Below, in pieces: positions 5,741 through 5,751 of a stretch of 5,751 nucleotides of DNA. Position 1 is the stretch's first letter. Each line of letters starts with the position of its first letter. Both the position numbers and the translations under genes were made by a program. Origin of the DNA: DAOUMU01 sp034409055 (GTDB taxonomy: Bacteria > Chloroflexota > Anaerolineae > 4572-78 > J111); NCBI GenBank assembly GCA_034409055.1, contig DAOUMU010000566.1, positions 1 through 5,751 of the forward strand, given 5' to 3'. The notes below the pieces were generated by a model. It saw only the letters and a list, made by a program, of their open reading frames with translations, did no database searches and was not told the origin of the DNA.

Positions 5741-5751
5741 CCACCCCGAAT

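Noticed and set aside
5532..5744. Minus-strand open frame of 70 aa near the right end
   Set aside because: It runs through the foldback, the terminator and the 20-bp-arm palindrome, has no ribosome site, and encodes no recognisable protein pattern.

Overview
The window holds one compact, rightward respiratory locus. It encodes the two catalytic subunits of a caa3-type cytochrome c oxidase, a fused enzyme that makes the oxidase's heme A, and a small two-helix membrane protein that is probably an accessory oxidase subunit. The protein architectures suggest an aerobic or facultatively aerobic bacterium of the Chloroflexota (Anaerolineae/Caldilineae-like). These are subunit II with a C-terminal cytochrome c domain, an A2-type (YSHPAV) subunit I, and a CtaA-CtaB fusion. 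Deinococcus-Thermus shares several of these traits. The placement is inference from architecture and from the style of the intergenic palindromes; no taxonomic marker is present.

Layout. Positions 1-255 are an AT-rich leader with a weak promoter candidate and an 8-bp-arm hairpin. coxB (256-1290) is followed after 25 bp by coxA (1316-3202), which has a strong AGGAGG ribosome site. After 22 bp comes the ctaA-ctaB fusion (3225-5066). A 130-bp gap then carries three related 28-nt hairpin units (5071-5161). The 81-aa gene follows (5197-5442). The last 309 bp contain no credible gene. They hold a 136-bp foldback element (5446-5581), a bidirectional-looking intrinsic terminator (5604-5641) and a second palindromic element with perfect 20-bp arms (5670-5740).

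How the genes work together. CtaB farnesylates heme B to heme O, and CtaA oxidises heme O to heme A. Heme A fills the low-spin and high-spin sites of CoxA. CoxB passes electrons from its own covalent heme c through CuA to CoxA, which reduces oxygen and pumps protons. Subunit III (coxC) and copper chaperones (Sco, CtaG) are absent from the window and could lie beyond either edge.

I see no wholly new enzyme system. The least explained material is the non-coding DNA. The hairpin trio at 5071-5161 shows compensatory base-pair changes between units. In the foldback at 5446-5581, every difference between the paired arms is a G.U wobble on the plus strand, which hints at a transcribed RNA structure.
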